DNA of 64,000 bases from Lachnospiraceae bacterium (GTDB taxonomy: Bacteria > Bacillota > Clostridia > Lachnospirales > Lachnospiraceae), in assembly GCA_009774145.1 (NCBI GenBank), contig VSND01000005.1, forward strand, positions 62,001 through 126,000, in the 5' to 3' direction. The translations under genes and the position numbers were made by a program. How positions within the stretch are numbered: position 1 is the stretch's first letter; every line of letters starts with the position of its first letter. Shown in pieces: positions 1 through 8,707 of this stretch. The notes beneath the pieces are model-generated. The model did no database searches. It saw nothing but the letters and a program-made list of their open reading frames with translations, and was not told the origin of the DNA.

Positions 1-2
1 CC

Positions 3-677
3 ATGGCGCTGCTTGGAAACAGAGTTCTGTGCCTGCAGAACCTGCGGCTGAAATATGACAATCTGGATATCGAACACGATCTGGTCATCATTGCACCCAC
101 CGGCGTTTTCTCCGTAGAAGTGAAGAACAAGCGGCATAACGGCATCATATCAGAAAAGGGCATCTTAAAAAGCGGCAGCCATTCTGAAAATCTGATCGAA
201 CAGATCCGCCGCCACACCAATTCATTAAGCCGCCATCTGGAGGAAATCTATAAAAAACAGCCCCAGATGAAGAAAAAGCTGAAGGTCTATCCCATCATCC
301 TGTGGGCAAACGACCGCTCCAATGTCAAGGATCACTTCCGGGAAGTGCCGGTCTGCTATATCAACCGGCTGGAATATGAGATTTTCAAGACGGATAAATA
401 TACGGCGCGCTTAAGCAGAAAAGAGATGGAGGATATCAGCTCCAGACTGAAAAAGAGAAAGCAGCAGAACCGCCTGTACCCTCTTTGTGTAGACAGGGAT
501 TATCTGGAAGAATTGACAGAATACTGCCTGACCGGATTGAAACAGCAGATGGAGGATACAACGCGCCGCCTCCGGATTCACGAATATGACATACGGGTGC
601 TGGATAAAAAGATACAGCAGAAAGAAAAAGGATTTTTTGCCAAAATCGGAGAGCTGTTCTCCAAAGATGCAATCTGA
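3..677 (+). CDS. NERD-domain protein, 5' end cut by the window edge
   Basis: The reading frame is open to the left edge, so the ATG at position 3 is probably internal. The first 45 residues match the core of the nuclease-related domain (NERD): a hydrophobic strand ending in an aspartate (EHDLVIIAPTGVF), then SVEVKNK, the E-x-K signature of the PD-(D/E)XK fold. The rest is rich in Lys, Arg and Glu and likely helical. NERD domains are thought to act on DNA, and no substrate can be inferred here. A strong terminator follows the stop, so this is the last gene of its transcript. The family call is fairly safe and the function is unknown. Confidence 0.7.
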   Translation: MALLGNRVLCLQNLRLKYDNLDIEHDLVIIAPTGVFSVEVKNKRHNGIISEKGILKSGSHSENLIEQIRRHTNSLSRHLEEIYKKQPQMKKKLKVYPIILWANDRSNVKDHFREVPVCYINRLEYEIFKTDKYTARLSRKEMEDISSRLKKRKQQNRLYPLCVDRDYLEELTEYCLTGLKQQMEDTTRRLRIHEYDIRVLDKKIQQKEKGFFAKIGELFSKDAI

Positions 678-680
678 ACA

Positions 681-718
681 AAACAGGGGAAGAGACACAA
701 ATCTCTTCCCCTGTTTTT
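681..718 (+). terminator. Rho-independent terminator of the NERD gene
   Basis: A perfect stem of about 15 bp (681-695 with 702-716) has a 6-base loop and runs into a T tract four bases after the stop codon. Confidence 0.85.
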
Positions 719-843
719 CTGTCAGCTCTCCCGGAAATCATAAATATCCTTTTCCGCTGCAAATGCTGTATATTTTTTCACCTTAATTCACATCCTTTTC
801 AATATCTTCGGTTCTTTTAAATATGCAGATAATCTTTATGCAC

Positions 844-1071
844 TTAACTGCTCCATGATTTCAGATATTTTTTACAATCCTGAAAATAAGCTGACGGATC
901 CACGTCCACATCTGCGGAAGACTTTGCATACTCATACCGGTTTTTATAATGATACAGTTCATGACGAAAAATCATCCGGAGTTCTTCTTCCTCATACGAT
1001 TTCATGCCAAGATACAGCCTGGTGCAGAAGAATCCTCCGATAACAGGCGTCATCTGTTTTTCCAGGTTCTG
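844..1071 (-). pseudogene. Remnant of a BlaR1/M56-type metallopeptidase
   Basis: About 75 codons are open between stops. They hold a phrase typical of M56 (BlaR1/MecR1) peptidases: FFCTRLYLGMKSYEEEEL followed by FRHELYHYKNR, which carries the HExxH zinc motif as HELYH. Family members have several membrane helices before this block and a sensor domain after it. Both are missing, and the C-terminal tail (KYLKSWSS) matches nothing. I read it as a gene scar rather than a functional small protein. The only ATG (1053) has no well-placed ribosome site. DNA between 719 and 843 holds nothing I recognise. Confidence 0.6.
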
Positions 1072-1166
1072 TCACCTCTTTTTCATGTAATTTTTCAATA
1101 TGCCTTTATTTTTTTCAGTATTTATTCACTTTCTCGCTATCACGCATAGCAGGAGGGAGGTCCGGT

Positions 1167-1721
1167 TCACGTCCGGTTTCTGACTGCTCCGGCACCAGTT
1201 GCCGGAACGAACAGATTTTTCATATCCACACCTTCCATCTCAAGCAGCCTGACTTTTCTGTCCAGTCCCCCGGCGTACCCGGTCAGGCTGCCGTCTGCGC
1301 CGACCACCCGGTGGCAGGGAATGATGATGGAGATCGGATTATGACTTACCGCACCGCCCACGGCCTGCGCCGACATCCGTTCAAGCCCCCGGTCCGCTGC
1401 AATCCTCCGCGACAGTTCGCCATAAGTAGTAACCTCCCCGCAGGGAATCCCGCAGAGAAGTTTCCAGACGGCCCTTTGAAACTCACTTCCCTCAGGAGCG
1501 AGCTTCAGTTCCCGGATGAGCGGCTTTTCTCCCCTGAAGTAACGGTCCAGCCACTCCTTTGTCTGATTCAGGATCCGGGAATCCGCATGTTCCTTTATCT
1601 CCTTCTGCCGGAAATCCGGAAAATATTTCTGTCCCGCAATCCAGAGTCCAACAAGCGCTTCGTTCTTCTGTGCAAGTACAAGCTCCCCTATTGGGGATTC
1701 ATATCGCATGGTATCCAGCAT
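1167..1721 (-). CDS. ogt: Methylated-DNA--protein-cysteine methyltransferase
   Basis: Repairs O6-alkylguanine by moving the alkyl group irreversibly to its own cysteine. The signature PCHRV is at residues 135-139, giving Cys136 as the acceptor. The upstream helix-turn-helix segment (FQRAVWKLL..IPCGEVTTYGELS) and the Asn-containing SHNPISIIIPCH block are intact. The start at 1721 (MLDTMRY) was chosen over 1754 because GGGAGAG sits 7 nt upstream. At 184 residues it has the usual length of the Ogt type without an Ada regulatory domain. The C-terminal tail after MKNLF is non-conserved. It is followed, on the same strand, by no obvious partner. Confidence 0.93.
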   Translation of the reverse strand: MLDTMRYESPIGELVLAQKNEALVGLWIAGQKYFPDFRQKEIKEHADSRILNQTKEWLDRYFRGEKPLIRELKLAPEGSEFQRAVWKLLCGIPCGEVTTYGELSRRIAADRGLERMSAQAVGGAVSHNPISIIIPCHRVVGADGSLTGYAGGLDRKVRLLEMEGVDMKNLFVPATGAGAVRNRT

Positions 1722-1784
1722 GTTCTCTCTCCCTTTTGAATTTTTTGCCGTCATCGGATGTCCGTTGGTCCCGGCTGTCGGCTT

Positions 1785-2972
1785 TCAGACCGTCCGCTTT
1801 GCAGCCGGAGGATATTTGCCCAGATACTGCACTGCGATCCGGTCCTCGGGAGCCGGATCAAAGAGATACAGAACGATCACGAAGAAATATTCCAGCGGCT
1901 TCATCAGAAGATAAACCAGATCCGCCGTCCAGCGGCTTCTTATATGTCTGGCAACGGGATAGCCGCAGCGGTCATAAAAACCCCGAAGCCTTCGGTGCAC
2001 GTTCGGCAGCCGTTCCGCCAGAAGATCCTCAAATGCATTGGCTACCAGAAGCTGCCGGTTGACCACAATCCGGTGTCCGTGCCGTTCTCCCATCCGAAGC
2101 GGTTTTACCACCTTCCGGTGTCCGCCTGCCGCCACCGTACACAGATAATGTTCATCGTACTGTACGTTGGGCGGCGCTTTCTGAAGCGACAGCGTCCAGT
2201 CGCTGGTCTGCGTCCATGCCTGGATCAGGCTGTCCGGCTTCTGTCCGAACAGAATCAGGATCATGGTCAATAACCCCAGAAGAGGCCACATAAGCAGAAA
2301 TGCAAGCCCGGTGATGCGGCTCCCCTGTTCGTGCTGCATGCATACCTGCCGCACTGTTTTTGCAAATACCAGAAGCAGATTAAAGGGATAGACTGCCAGC
2401 AGAAATTCACCGCCCAGAAGCTGTATGGTGAACAGGACGCAAAGTCCGATCCCCAGGTACATGGCCGCCATGGCAAATACGCAGCATAAGGGCGGCAGTT
2501 TTTTAATCGGAACAAAACGCAGAATCAGATAGCCCAGAAATGCCGCTGTTCCAATGGTGCAGATCGTCGGAACCGTCCACGTGGCAATAGGAGTATGAAC
2601 CTGACTGTTGACCAGCGTCTCTGTCCAGTCCGCCATACGGACGTCGGAAACCGCCAGATAGCAGACGACGCAGACTGCGCCCCAGAGAATCGTAGCCGCA
2701 TCGGTGATCCTTGCCGTCGCAAGCGCCTCTTCCTGATAACGTCTGCAAAAGAGCTGCCAGACATTCCAGAGGGTAAGCGCCGCCGGATAAAACAGAAACC
2801 AGCCAAACACCGTACCAACCAGAACCACCGTAGACAGAGCCGCAGGACCCTCCATTCCATTTACTGAGAGCAGAGCAAAAGAAAACATGGTTGTGATTCC
2901 CGCCAGAAGCGGCCCTGCGGCTACATACAGATTCAGATGTTTTCTAAAATGATTCTGAATTTTCCGGAACAT
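1785..2972 (-). CDS. Polytopic membrane protein with conserved C-terminal soluble domain (DUF6688-like)
   Basis: Residues from MFRKIQNHF onward show about seven hydrophobic segments over the first 230 residues. A soluble region follows, with a conserved-looking block (HYLCTVAAGGHRKVVKPLRM, then RIVVNRQLLVANAFEDLL), and a last hydrophobic segment lies near the end. I recall this block from a family annotated only as a domain of unknown function (DUF6688), but cannot verify it. GGAGG sits 5 nt before the ATG at 2972, so the longer frame to 3080 is rejected. It is divergent from the lipoprotein gene at 3079. No function can be given. Confidence 0.6.
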   Translation of the reverse strand: MFRKIQNHFRKHLNLYVAAGPLLAGITTMFSFALLSVNGMEGPAALSTVVLVGTVFGWFLFYPAALTLWNVWQLFCRRYQEEALATARITDAATILWGAVCVVCYLAVSDVRMADWTETLVNSQVHTPIATWTVPTICTIGTAAFLGYLILRFVPIKKLPPLCCVFAMAAMYLGIGLCVLFTIQLLGGEFLLAVYPFNLLLVFAKTVRQVCMQHEQGSRITGLAFLLMWPLLGLLTMILILFGQKPDSLIQAWTQTSDWTLSLQKAPPNVQYDEHYLCTVAAGGHRKVVKPLRMGERHGHRIVVNRQLLVANAFEDLLAERLPNVHRRLRGFYDRCGYPVARHIRSRWTADLVYLLMKPLEYFFVIVLYLFDPAPEDRIAVQYLGKYPPAAKRTV

Positions 2973-2997
2973 GACAACCTCCTGTACTTCCAAAATC

Positions 2998-3026
2998 TTG
3001 AAATATGATCTTCTTTTTAGTATAAT
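2998..3026 (+). promoter_or_regulatory. Sigma-A promoter of the lipoprotein/chemoreceptor pair
   Basis: TTGAAA (2998-3003), 17-bp spacer, TATAAT (3021-3026), 52 bp before the start at 3079. Confidence 0.75.
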
Positions 3027-3078
3027 AGATCCGGAAAAAAACGCAACAATATATGAAAGGATTCTTAAATTTTCCGAC

Positions 3079-4314
3079 ATGAAAAAGAACAGTCTCTATC
3101 TCATTTTTGCCATCAGCGCTCTGTCTCTGTGCGGCGGATGTAAAAAGCAGGAAGCCATGCCTGCCGACGCCGAAGCAGCCGACTCTGTCATTTCTCTGAC
3201 TGTATGGAGCGGAGAGGAAGACGAAGCGCTTCTTCAGGAGATTTTTTCCTCCTTCCAGTCCAACTACGCCGGTCAGGCCACATTTCAGATTACCTTGCAG
3301 CCGCAAAGTGAATCCGGCTGCAAGGATGCCCTGCTGGCGGATCTGGAGAACGGTGCGGACGTATTTACCTTTGCGGACGATCAGCTGGCGGCCCTTGCAG
3401 CAGCCGGTGCTCTGGACCCTCTGGAAGACCCGGATGCGGTCCGCACGGCGAATCTTCCCGCTTCTGTAGATGCAGCCTCTGTAGGCAATACGCTCTACGC
3501 TTATCCGCTGACCGCAGATAATGGATATTTTCTCTATTACAATAAAGCTTATTTTTCGGAAGAAGATATCCAGAGCCTGAACCGGATGGTTGAGATTGCC
3601 GCCGAACAGGAACGTCTGGTAACGATGGACTGGTCCTCTGCCTGGTATGTGTATTCCTTTTTCGGCAATACCGGACTGGAAGTGGGTCTGAACGAAGACG
3701 GTCTGACCAATTACTGCACCTGGAACAGCACCGAAGGTCCGATTCATGGTGTCGATGTCGCACAGGCCATGCTGGAGATCGCCGCCAGTCCCGGTTTTGC
3801 CAGCCGCACCGATACGGATTTTCTGGCCGGTGTACAGGACGGATCCGTTATTGCCGGCGTCAGCGGTGTGTGGAACAGTGTTGCAATCGAAGAAGTCTGG
3901 GGTGAAAATACCGGAGCCGCCAGACTTCCCTCCTATACCTGCAAAGACCAGCAGGTGCAGATGGCTTCCTTCTCCGGCTGCAAGCTGATCGGAGTCAACG
4001 CCTATTCCCGGCAGAAAGAATGGGCCGTCAGGCTTGCGGAATGGATCAGTAACGAGAAAAACCAGACGCTTCGTTTTGAGCAGCGGGGCCAGGGGCCATC
4101 CAATATCCGCGCTGCAGACTCTCCCGCTGTTCAGGCGTCCCCTGCCATAAGTGCGCTTCTGGCGCAGTCCGAATTTTCGCAGCTTCAGCGGATCGGAGGA
4201 AAATTCTGGGATCCCGTCTCTGCCTTTGCTTTGAACATGGCCGGGGGAAATCCCTCCGGCGCATCGCTCCAGGAACAGCTGGACCGGCTGGCAGAAGACG
4301 TAACCGCGCGGTGA
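3079..4314 (+). CDS. Extracellular substrate-binding lipoprotein, MalE-like
   Basis: A short basic start (MKKNSLY), a hydrophobic stretch and a cysteine in LSLCGGC form a lipoprotein signal, so the mature protein should be anchored outside the membrane. The body has features of family 1 solute-binding proteins: an early ISLTVWSGEEDEALLQ strand-helix, ADVFTFADDQLAALAAAGAL, a central YPLTADNGYFLYYNKAYF ligand-domain phrase, and a late ALNMAGGNPSGASLQEQLDRL helix. No permease or ATPase gene is adjacent. The next gene is a chemoreceptor, so this protein may present a carbohydrate to that receptor rather than serve transport. The start at 3079 is the only ATG that leaves a proper signal peptide. 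Its ribosome site is weak. Confidence 0.8.
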   Translation: MKKNSLYLIFAISALSLCGGCKKQEAMPADAEAADSVISLTVWSGEEDEALLQEIFSSFQSNYAGQATFQITLQPQSESGCKDALLADLENGADVFTFADDQLAALAAAGALDPLEDPDAVRTANLPASVDAASVGNTLYAYPLTADNGYFLYYNKAYFSEEDIQSLNRMVEIAAEQERLVTMDWSSAWYVYSFFGNTGLEVGLNEDGLTNYCTWNSTEGPIHGVDVAQAMLEIAASPGFASRTDTDFLAGVQDGSVIAGVSGVWNSVAIEEVWGENTGAARLPSYTCKDQQVQMASFSGCKLIGVNAYSRQKEWAVRLAEWISNEKNQTLRFEQRGQGPSNIRAADSPAVQASPAISALLAQSEFSQLQRIGGKFWDPVSAFALNMAGGNPSGASLQEQLDRLAEDVTAR

Positions 4315-4350
4315 TTCACGGCAGAAGGAATCGTCGCCCGTCCGGCAATG

Positions 4351-4372
4351 ATCAGAAATCATAATTTCTGAT
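4351..4372 (+). repeat. Short perfect hairpin between lipoprotein and chemoreceptor genes
   Basis: ATCAGAAAT and its complement ATTTCTGAT are separated by four bases. There is no T tract, so it is more likely a processing or translation-tuning hairpin than a terminator. Confidence 0.4.
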
Positions 4373-4402
4373 GAAAGAAAAACAAGATCAGGAGGAGATC
4401 CT

Positions 4403-5989
4403 ATGAAAAGCAGACTGACACTGCAGCAGCGCCTGATTCTGCCCATTGTCCTGTTAGGGCTGATCACGCTGCTCTCAAATATTCTGGCAGTATTCGGTAT
4501 TCACAATGTCAATGCCAATGCGGGAATTATCGTTGACCGGCATATGGTCAGCGAAGCACAGCTGGAAGATATCCGTCGTTCCATGATGGAGATTCACCGT
4601 CTGGCTCTGTCGCACATCGTTGCCGCCGACCATGCCACCATGATTCAGCTGGTTGGGCAAATCAAGGAGGAAGAAGCTGCGCTGGACGAAAAACTGGCCG
4701 CCTACGCTTCTTTTGTCGCTCCAGAAGACGATACGGCCTATCGCATGCTTCTGGAAAATTATGATTCGTTTAAGCATGCGCTCGTTTTTCTGGTCTGTGC
4801 CAGCGCAGACAGTAAAACACAGGAAGCATATGCGCTGGCCAATGGCGATGTGGCAGGCTTTGGCAGCGCCGCAGAAGAACAGATCCATCTTCTTTACGCT
4901 TCCGTCAGCCATCAGGCAGGTGCCGCACGAAACCGGCTTTCCATGGTCTATATTATCTCTTTGCTGACCAGCGCCGCCACGCTGCTTGCAGGGCTTTTTC
5001 TGGTGTTTGCCGCTTTTCGCATCATCCGGAGATCTGTGATTGCTCCGATCCGGGATGCCATACAGACGCTGAAGGATATCTCCGGGCGTACCAGCGGTGT
5101 TGTGAGCGAAGTCCGAAATCGGACCAAAACCTCTCAGGATTATGTACATAAACTGTCCGGGCTGACCGATGAACTGACTGCTGCCTTTGAGGAGATCGCC
5201 GGCAATGCCTCCTCCATCCGGGACAACGCAGACAGCACGCTGCACGACGCCCGCAGGATGAGTGAAGAGTGCTCGGCGATCACTGCCTACTCGGTGGATA
5301 TGCATGGACGGGCGGAAGAAATGGAGCAGTCCGCCCGCAGAAACAAAGAGGCGATTCTTGCCAAAACACAGGAAATCATGTCCACACTGAATGAAGCAAT
5401 TGAGAAAAGCCGCAGTGTGGAGCAGATTGAATTACTGACCAAAGACATCCTTACCATCTCCTCTTCCACAGATCTGATCGCGGTCAATGCCTCCATTGAG
5501 TCTGCACGGGCCGGGACTGCCGGAAAAGGATTCGCAGTTGTGGCACAGGAGGTCCGCAAACTGGCCGACTCCTGCGCCGGGACTGCCGGCCATATCCAGC
5601 AGGTCAGCGCAGTTGTCACCGGCGCGGTAAACCATCTTTCCGAGAGCGCACGCGACCTGGTCGATTATCTGAGTCAGAATATTCTGACTCAGTTCGAGCT
5701 GTCGGTTCAGTCCGGTCAGCAGTACCGGAAGGACGCCGCTTACGTCGAAGCTTCCATGGAAGCTTTTCAGGAGCAGACCGAGCGCCTGCGGACTGCCATG
5801 GATGAGATCGCTGCTTCCATCACCGGCATCTCCGAAGCCATCGACGGCGCTCTGCCCGACGTCACGGGAGCCGCCGCCAGCACCCATACTCTGGCCGGAG
5901 ATATGACCGGAATTTCTGCCCGGATGGATACCAGTCAGGAGATTGTGGGCGAACTGAACCGACAGATGGAGGTTTTTGCAAATCTGTAG
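4403..5989 (+). CDS. Methyl-accepting chemotaxis protein with 4-helix-bundle sensor
   Basis: A transmembrane helix at residues 12-32, an extracytoplasmic helical domain of about 150 residues resembling the 4HB_MCP sensor, and a second membrane helix around residues 182-206 lead into a HAMP-like stretch. A cytoplasmic coiled coil follows. The hairpin tip carries the family signature NASIESARAGTAGKGFAVVA then QEVRKLAD, the region that contacts CheW/CheA. AGGAGGAG precedes the ATG. It probably senses ligand bound by the lipoprotein upstream. No flagellar or other chemotaxis genes are in the window. The signalling region is somewhat divergent (ESARAGTAGK rather than EAARAGEAGK), so a non-motility role is possible. 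Confidence 0.88.
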   Translation: MKSRLTLQQRLILPIVLLGLITLLSNILAVFGIHNVNANAGIIVDRHMVSEAQLEDIRRSMMEIHRLALSHIVAADHATMIQLVGQIKEEEAALDEKLAAYASFVAPEDDTAYRMLLENYDSFKHALVFLVCASADSKTQEAYALANGDVAGFGSAAEEQIHLLYASVSHQAGAARNRLSMVYIISLLTSAATLLAGLFLVFAAFRIIRRSVIAPIRDAIQTLKDISGRTSGVVSEVRNRTKTSQDYVHKLSGLTDELTAAFEEIAGNASSIRDNADSTLHDARRMSEECSAITAYSVDMHGRAEEMEQSARRNKEAILAKTQEIMSTLNEAIEKSRSVEQIELLTKDILTISSSTDLIAVNASIESARAGTAGKGFAVVAQEVRKLADSCAGTAGHIQQVSAVVTGAVNHLSESARDLVDYLSQNILTQFELSVQSGQQYRKDAAYVEASMEAFQEQTERLRTAMDEIAASITGISEAIDGALPDVTGAAASTHTLAGDMTGISARMDTSQEIVGELNRQMEVFANL

Positions 5990-6025
5990 CAGAATTGTCC
6001 GACAAAAACGAATCCCCGGAAAGAC

Positions 6026-6054
6026 TTGAAACCGAAAGATTCCCCCTGTATAAT
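6026..6054 (+). promoter_or_regulatory. Sigma-A promoter of the AAA-ATPase-like gene
   Basis: TTGAAA (6026-6031), 17-bp spacer, TATAAT (6049-6054). It lies inside the longest open frame, which rules out the upstream start. Confidence 0.75.
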
Positions 6055-6091
6055 TAAGAAAAAGAGGAAGGGGACAGGAAGGTTGAAATCA

Positions 6092-7792
6092 ATGTTAAAA
6101 CTTCCCATCGGAATTGAAGATTTTGAAGAAATCCGCACCGAAGGCTTTTACTATGTTGATAAAACGGGACTCATTACAGAGCTGTTAAATAACTGGAGCA
6201 AAGTGATCCTCTTTACACGTCCCAGACGGTTCGGAAAATCTCTGAATATGAATACGCTCAAATATTTTTTTTCTTATGGATGCGACCCAAAGCTGTTTGA
6301 CGGTCTTGCCATATCCAGAGAAACAGAACTCTGTGAGAAATATATGGGGAAATTTCCGGTGATCTCCATTACATTGAAAAACGTGGAAGCGCGGGATTAT
6401 AAAGGTGCGTTTGCCAATCTGTGTACCGTCATCGGCAGAGAGGCGCTTCGTTTTCGTTTTCTGCTGGAGAGTGAACGGCTTTCCGAAGAAGAAAAGCAGC
6501 AGTATGCCCGGCTGATTACGGTGGGCGAAGCCGGACAGCAGATGTTTTTAATGACAGAAGATGTTCTGACCAGCAGCCTGCAGACCCTGTCCTCCCTCCT
6601 GTACAGACACTTTGGTCAGAAAGCGATCCTCCTCATAGACGAATACGATGTCCCTTTGGACAAAGCCCGGCAGCACGGATATTATGATGAGATGGTCGAT
6701 CTGATCCGCGCACTGCTCGGACAGGTGTTAAAGACCAATGAAAGCCTGTACTTTGCTGTGCTGACCGGCTGTCTTCGGATTGCAAAAGAAAGCATCTTTA
6801 CCGGACTCAACAATCTTCGCGTCATGTCCATCACAAATCTGCAGTTTGATGAACATTTCGGTTTTTCCGATGACGAAGTCAAAGCCATGCTCAAATATTA
6901 CGGACTGGAATGCAAATATGAACGGATGAAAGAATGGTACGATGGCTACCGTTTTGGAGATTCCGACGTCTACTGTCCCTGGGATGTGATAAATTATGTA
7001 AGCCAACTCCGCTTTGATGTGAATGCCCGCCCAAGGGCTTTCTGGATCAATTCCAGCGGCAACTCCATCATCCGGACGCTTCTTCAAAAAGCAGATCATC
7101 AGACGATGGATGATCTGGAACAGCTGGTAAATGGTCTGCCGGTCATCAAAAAAATCAGTGAGGAACTGACTTACCGGGAACTGTATGACAGCACGGATCA
7201 TCTGTGGAGCGTTCTCTTTACTACGGGATATCTGACAAAGCGAAAAGAAATTGACCTGGATACTTACGAACTTGTAATCCCCAATCAGGAAATTCGCATA
7301 CTCTTCACTGAGCAGATCCTCTCCTGGTTCCAGGAAAAAGTCCGAAAAGACGCAATCACCCTGGACGCTTTCTGCGAGGCATTTCCCGCCGGAGATCCTG
7401 TTAAAATCGAATGTATGTTCTGTTCTTATTTAAAGCAGACCATCAGTATTCACGATACCGCTGTGCGGAAAGAGAAAAAAGAAAATTTCTATCATGGCAT
7501 CCTGCTGGGACTTTTAAGCCACCGGGAAGACTGGATCCTCCGTTCCAGTGCGGAATCCGGCAGCGGTTACAGTGATATTCTGGTAAAAATAAAGGATATC
7601 TCCATGGGAATCGTGATCGAACTGAAATACTCTGAAAGCCGGAATCTGGAAACCGCATGCCGCCATGCTCTGGAACAGATCGAGGAAAAGAACTATGCCG
7701 ACCGGCTGATTGACGACGGGATGACTACGATCTTAAAGTATGGTATTGCATGCCGCAGAAATACATGTATGGTACAGATGGCCGATATGTAA
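6092..7792 (+). CDS. AAA-ATPase-like protein with C-terminal PD-(D/E)XK nuclease domain
   Basis: The opening LPIGIEDFEEIRTEGFYYVD, the P-loop-like TRPRRFGKSLN (about residues 48-58) and the Walker-B-like ILLIDEYDVPLD are the hallmarks of the AAA-ATPase-like family PF09820. The C-terminus has the PF08011 nuclease phrase (SDILVK, then MGIVIELKYSES, an E-x-K motif). The family is widespread in gut Firmicutes and Bacteroidetes in many copies. A cellular role is not established, and links to mobile DNA or defence have been suggested. The start at 6092 follows AGGAAGG at a suitable distance and lies downstream of a good promoter. About 567 residues is the usual length, and it looks intact. No operon partners. 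Confidence 0.85.
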   Translation: MLKLPIGIEDFEEIRTEGFYYVDKTGLITELLNNWSKVILFTRPRRFGKSLNMNTLKYFFSYGCDPKLFDGLAISRETELCEKYMGKFPVISITLKNVEARDYKGAFANLCTVIGREALRFRFLLESERLSEEEKQQYARLITVGEAGQQMFLMTEDVLTSSLQTLSSLLYRHFGQKAILLIDEYDVPLDKARQHGYYDEMVDLIRALLGQVLKTNESLYFAVLTGCLRIAKESIFTGLNNLRVMSITNLQFDEHFGFSDDEVKAMLKYYGLECKYERMKEWYDGYRFGDSDVYCPWDVINYVSQLRFDVNARPRAFWINSSGNSIIRTLLQKADHQTMDDLEQLVNGLPVIKKISEELTYRELYDSTDHLWSVLFTTGYLTKRKEIDLDTYELVIPNQEIRILFTEQILSWFQEKVRKDAITLDAFCEAFPAGDPVKIECMFCSYLKQTISIHDTAVRKEKKENFYHGILLGLLSHREDWILRSSAESGSGYSDILVKIKDISMGIVIELKYSESRNLETACRHALEQIEEKNYADRLIDDGMTTILKYGIACRRNTCMVQMADM

Positions 7793-7821
7793 AAAGCATC
7801 TGAAATTTCCCGGAATCAAAC

Positions 7822-7928
7822 ACGGGCTGCTGCAAAATATCAGAACCGCACAATGTCTGTGTCTGTTACAGACAACCTGAACATCTCAGGCATATATTGC
7901 GGTATCCTCTTATTTTGCAGCAGCCCGT
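7822..7928. repeat. 107-bp palindromic element folding as a multi-branch structure
   Basis: A perfect 18-bp inverted repeat (7822-7839 with 7911-7928) encloses three smaller stems: 7845-7850 with 7898-7903, 7860-7865 with 7869-7874, and 7876-7880 with 7886-7890. No T tract follows on either strand and no target duplication is visible. It could be a non-autonomous palindromic repeat or a structured RNA. Confidence 0.7.
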
Positions 7929-7958
7929 CTTACACAGATTGCGTATGCAAAAGGTAAT

Positions 7959-8141
7959 CTATACTTCAAACGCCGCTTTCAGCTTCTCTTCCATCTCCTG
8001 AACCGACACCATATTCTGGATACCGATGGCTTTTCCCGCCTTCTCTGCATTGACCACAAGGTCGGCGCTGCACACGAACAGGTCCGCCGCGCCAGACGAC
8101 CGAAACAGATTTCGACCATACCACCACAGGTCAGAAAGAAT
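7959..8141 (-). pseudogene. Possible tail of a PTS EIIB-like protein
   Basis: About 60 codons are open, ending in a TAG at 7959, with no start of their own. The C-terminal part (ADLVVNAEKAGKAIGIQ then VSVQEMEEKLKAAF) resembles the end of ascorbate/galactitol-type PTS EIIB proteins, in which a short strand is followed by a helix ending in EKL. It begins right after the stop of the flavin reductase at 8145. The identification is weak. Confidence 0.25.
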
Positions 8142-8144
8142 CTG

Positions 8145-8693
8145 TCAGACAGTTCTTCCCAGCTCATACGCCTTCCGAAGCTCCGGCGTCCCTTCAATCT
8201 CGCCCACCTGTCCGTTTCCGCCGGCAAGGACATGGCCGAGATTCTTCCACTTCAGATGCTCCATCAGATGATCATAATAAAGAACAACGTCTTCAAAGCC
8301 ATGCCCTTCCGCCGCCATCAGAAGAGCCGAAGCTCTCCCATGGCCTCTTAAAAGATTTCCGTCCCCTTCCTCCAGTGCAAACAGACGGTCAACGGCTGTC
8401 CGAAGCTGGCCGCTCATATTCCAGTAGTAAAGCGGCGAAGCAAGCACGATGACGTCACAGTCCTTTACTGCCGGATAGATTCGGTCCATATCGTCTTTCT
8501 GTACACAGGGGCATTCTCTGGTGCTGTGACCGCCGAAACATCCTCTGCACCCATGAATATCCATATCTGCGAGAAAAAATTCCGTGACGGTATTTCCCGC
8601 TTCTTCGGCGCCTCTGGTAAATTCGGCCGTCAGCGCCGCCGTATTTCCCTTTTTGCGTGGACTTCCGTTCAGGATCACGATCTTTTTATCCAT
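8145..8693 (-). CDS. NADPH-dependent FMN reductase / flavodoxin-fold protein
   Basis: KIVILNGSPRKKGNTAALT is the FMN-phosphate loop of the flavodoxin-like NAD(P)H:quinone/FMN reductase group. IHGCRGCFGG plus CPCVQKDDM is the cysteine cluster of the iron-sulfur-flavoprotein-like subgroup, and DVIVLASPLYYWNMSGQLR binds the flavin ring. At 182 residues it is complete. AAAGGAG lies upstream, and it starts 14 nt after the paralogue at 8708-9253, so the two are cotranscribed. They probably reduce quinones or disulfide-stress products under the HxlR regulator. The C-terminus is slightly short for the family. Confidence 0.82.
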   Translation of the reverse strand: MDKKIVILNGSPRKKGNTAALTAEFTRGAEEAGNTVTEFFLADMDIHGCRGCFGGHSTRECPCVQKDDMDRIYPAVKDCDVIVLASPLYYWNMSGQLRTAVDRLFALEEGDGNLLRGHGRASALLMAAEGHGFEDVVLYYDHLMEHLKWKNLGHVLAGGNGQVGEIEGTPELRKAYELGRTV

Positions 8694-8707
8694 ACTGTTC
8701 TCCTTTC

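Noticed and set aside
2944..4467. Long minus-strand frame of 507 codons opposite the binding-protein gene
   Set aside because: It is antisense to a clear lipoprotein gene with its own promoter, crosses the promoter region, and its translation has no domain or ribosome site.
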